Assembly: GCA_022709905.1 (NCBI GenBank)
Contig: JAKLHY010000009.1
Span: forward strand, 62,001 to 126,000
Source of the DNA: Verrucomicrobiota bacterium
Lineage (GTDB): Bacteria; Verrucomicrobiota; Verrucomicrobiia; Limisphaerales; UBA1319
DNA length: 64,000 nucleotides
Direction: 5' to 3'
Shown: in pieces, positions 62,923 to 64,000 of the stretch
How positions within the stretch are numbered: the stretch's first letter is position 1
Layout: each line of letters opens with the position of its first letter
Made by a program: the position numbers and the translations under genes
The notes under the pieces: generated by a model
The model's input: the letters and a program-made list of their open reading frames with translations, nothing else
The model's database searches: none
Told to the model about the DNA's origin: nothing

Positions 62923-63024
62923 CGCTGGCGGGGGCAGTTGGTCGAGATCCGCAATCCCTCCGAATCCCTCCGCAACAACCGCTGGGAGCGCGCGGCAAGC
63001 TGGGGTAAGGCGATTTATCGTTGA
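62923..63024 (+). pseudogene. 3'-end fragment of a second FecR-like/CBM9 gene
   Basis: 33 codons and a stop encode RWRGQLVEIRNPSESLRNNR followed by WERAASWGKAIYR. This matches the C-terminus of the FecR-like protein at 49301-50977 (CWRGQLVEIRNPSEPPRPNS and WDRAASWGQAMYR). The preceding codons (DSV) may still correspond to the DDSG of that gene, but beyond this the similarity ends at the 48-base repeat. It is an orphan gene end left by a rearrangement. Confidence 0.72.
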
Positions 63025-63030
63025 GCTGCC

Positions 63031-64000
63031 TCAGTTCGCCATTTTGCTGATTTCGACGGTGGTGAGACTGCGCCCGAGGACTTTGAATTCGTCCGTGGCC
63101 ACAGTGGCAGTTCCGCCACCCGGGCCAAGGTCGAGCCCCAACCGGTTGCTGGTTTTAGTGCGTCGGGCGAGCTTGCCGGTGGCGATGAGTTTACCATTCA
63201 TATGCAGTCGCTGTCCGCCGGGGCCGACGGTGGTAATGACCTGGTGCCATTGGCCGTCGTTGAAGGCGTCCGAGGTTTCGAGCGCCCGGTCGCCTTGAAG
63301 TTGGAATCGCACCTTCCCGCTTTCCAGTGAGACGATGTGGTCACTCCAGCGGTTGTTGTAGCTGGAGTAGCGTTTAGCTTCGCAAAGACGAACCGTCTGG
63401 TTGGTGGTCTTGAACCAGAAAGCCACGGTGTAGTCGGTGTCGGGCAAGCGCAGTTCTTCGTCAATGGGAAACAAGGCCGGCTCGAACTGGCCCTTGGCCT
63501 CCAGTTCAATTGCGCGACCGGTCCTGCCCGGCACACGGCGAGCGGTACCCGTGAGACGGCCGAAGACATCGCCGCCGGTCTTGCTCCACGATAGCACGCC
63601 GTCACTTTCCTCAAAGCCGAAGTCCGCGATAACTTCAGGCCGTTGCCCTCTCGGTGTTTCTAGGTTTCGCTTCGGGCCGGGCTCGGGGTGAAGGAACTCC
63701 GGCAGGATCGCGCGGCGGTCGAGGCCCGGTGTTTCCCAGCAGAACCTCGCCACGGCGTTGGTGGCGAAGCCAGCCTCGAGGCGGAGGTCATACCGTTCAC
63801 CCGCCTGAAGCGGCACCTCGGCGTAGATGCCTTGGGGTTGAGGAAGGCCAAACGTGGTATTGCGATAGAGCCCGGCATCGGTGTCCAAAATCAGGTTGCC
63901 TGCGATCCACAGCTTCACCCAACGGGGCCGCCCCGGTGTGCCCCAGCCTTCCCCGCGCCAGGGAGCGTAAGACTCAAAGACAAAACGATACAGCTCCGTT
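63031..64000 (-). CDS. 3' part of a surface protein with PA14-like and LamG domains
   Basis: The frame is open from the right window edge to the stop at 63031 (at least 323 residues); the true start lies outside. The visible head (LYRFVFESYAPWRGEGWG, VKLWIAGNLILDTDAGLYRN, GIYAEVPLQAGERYDLRLEA) resembles a PA14/carbohydrate-binding beta-sandwich. From about 63610 downwards comes a LamG/concanavalin-type jelly roll (DYTVAFWFKTTNQTVRLCEA, SGKVRFQLQGDRALETS, FNDGQWHQVITTVGPGGQRL). In this phylum such modules often belong to FecR- or cytochrome-associated exported proteins; the N-terminal part would tell. Confidence 0.85.
   Translation of the reverse strand, partial: TELYRFVFESYAPWRGEGWGTPGRPRWVKLWIAGNLILDTDAGLYRNTTFGLPQPQGIYAEVPLQAGERYDLRLEAGFATNAVARFCWETPGLDRRAILPEFLHPEPGPKRNLETPRGQRPEVIADFGFEESDGVLSWSKTGGDVFGRLTGTARRVPGRTGRAIELEAKGQFEPALFPIDEELRLPDTDYTVAFWFKTTNQTVRLCEAKRYSSYNNRWSDHIVSLESGKVRFQLQGDRALETSDAFNDGQWHQVITTVGPGGQRLHMNGKLIATGKLARRTKTSNRLGLDLGPGGGTATVATDEFKVLGRSLTTVEISKMAN

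Noticed and set aside
61772..63298. 508-codon plus-strand frame across the GntR gene
   Set aside because: Antisense shadow of the regulator and of the LamG gene end; it only happens to cross the gene-end fragment at 62.9 kb in another frame.
1..64000. CRISPR arrays, prophage, rRNA or a secondary-metabolite cluster
   Set aside because: None of the required signatures was seen on either strand.

Overview
The window looks like a chromosomal segment of a Verrucomicrobiota-type bacterium (PVC group). The evidence is the gene set: Tat-exported Gfo/Idh/MocA oxidoreductases, an iduronate-sulfatase-like enzyme, a sigma factor of the Rhodopirellula/Verrucomicrobium type next to a FecR-like protein, LamG/PA14-type surface protein fragments, many secreted glycoside hydrolases, a high-GC coding style and an Fkp-type fucokinase. 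No rRNA or ribosomal protein marker is present, so the assignment is by gene content only.

Layout. 0-17.5 kb is housekeeping: larE and maf; a TolC-family protein; Sua5; trpD, cvpA, dnaG and the C-terminal half of a split carB; DUF456; the bifunctional fucose-salvage enzyme Fkp; bcp; an aspartate-type aminotransferase; gnd. 17.6-25 kb holds a 1740-residue exonuclease-RecQ-UvrD fusion and a phospholipase-D-like lipoprotein. 25.3-32.4 kb is a signalling/motility operon: a CHASE-PAS-HisKA-REC-REC-Hpt hybrid kinase, a stand-alone receiver, a 57-residue protein and a PilB/GspE ATPase. 33-49 kb is a carbohydrate island: sulfatase, double beta-helix protein, two GH5-like secreted enzymes, three Gfo/Idh/MocA proteins, a class III aminotransferase, a DapA-like lyase and an epimerase, ending at tRNA-Asn. 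49-64 kb is a partly decayed polysaccharide-degradation island: sigma factor and FecR-like protein, GH9, SGNH esterase and GntR regulator, interspersed with at least five broken genes.

The most unusual non-coding feature is a family of nested hairpin elements at 13.5, 15.8 and 41.8 kb. Five hairpin units share short boxes (CTTCGTTG and CGCCTCG on the unit's own strand), and four of them share more of the interior. Each unit sits in a different, nearly perfect stem. At 13.5 and 41.8 kb two units in opposite orientation are enclosed by a perfect terminal inverted repeat (33 and 31 bp), and the repeat sequence differs between the two loci. All three loci lie directly behind the 3' end of a gene.

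Together the 33-64 kb genes read as capture and breakdown of complex, possibly sulfated, plant or algal polysaccharides: exported lyases, hydrolases, esterase and sulfatase release sugars, and Gfo/Idh, aminotransferase, aldolase-like and epimerase enzymes process them.
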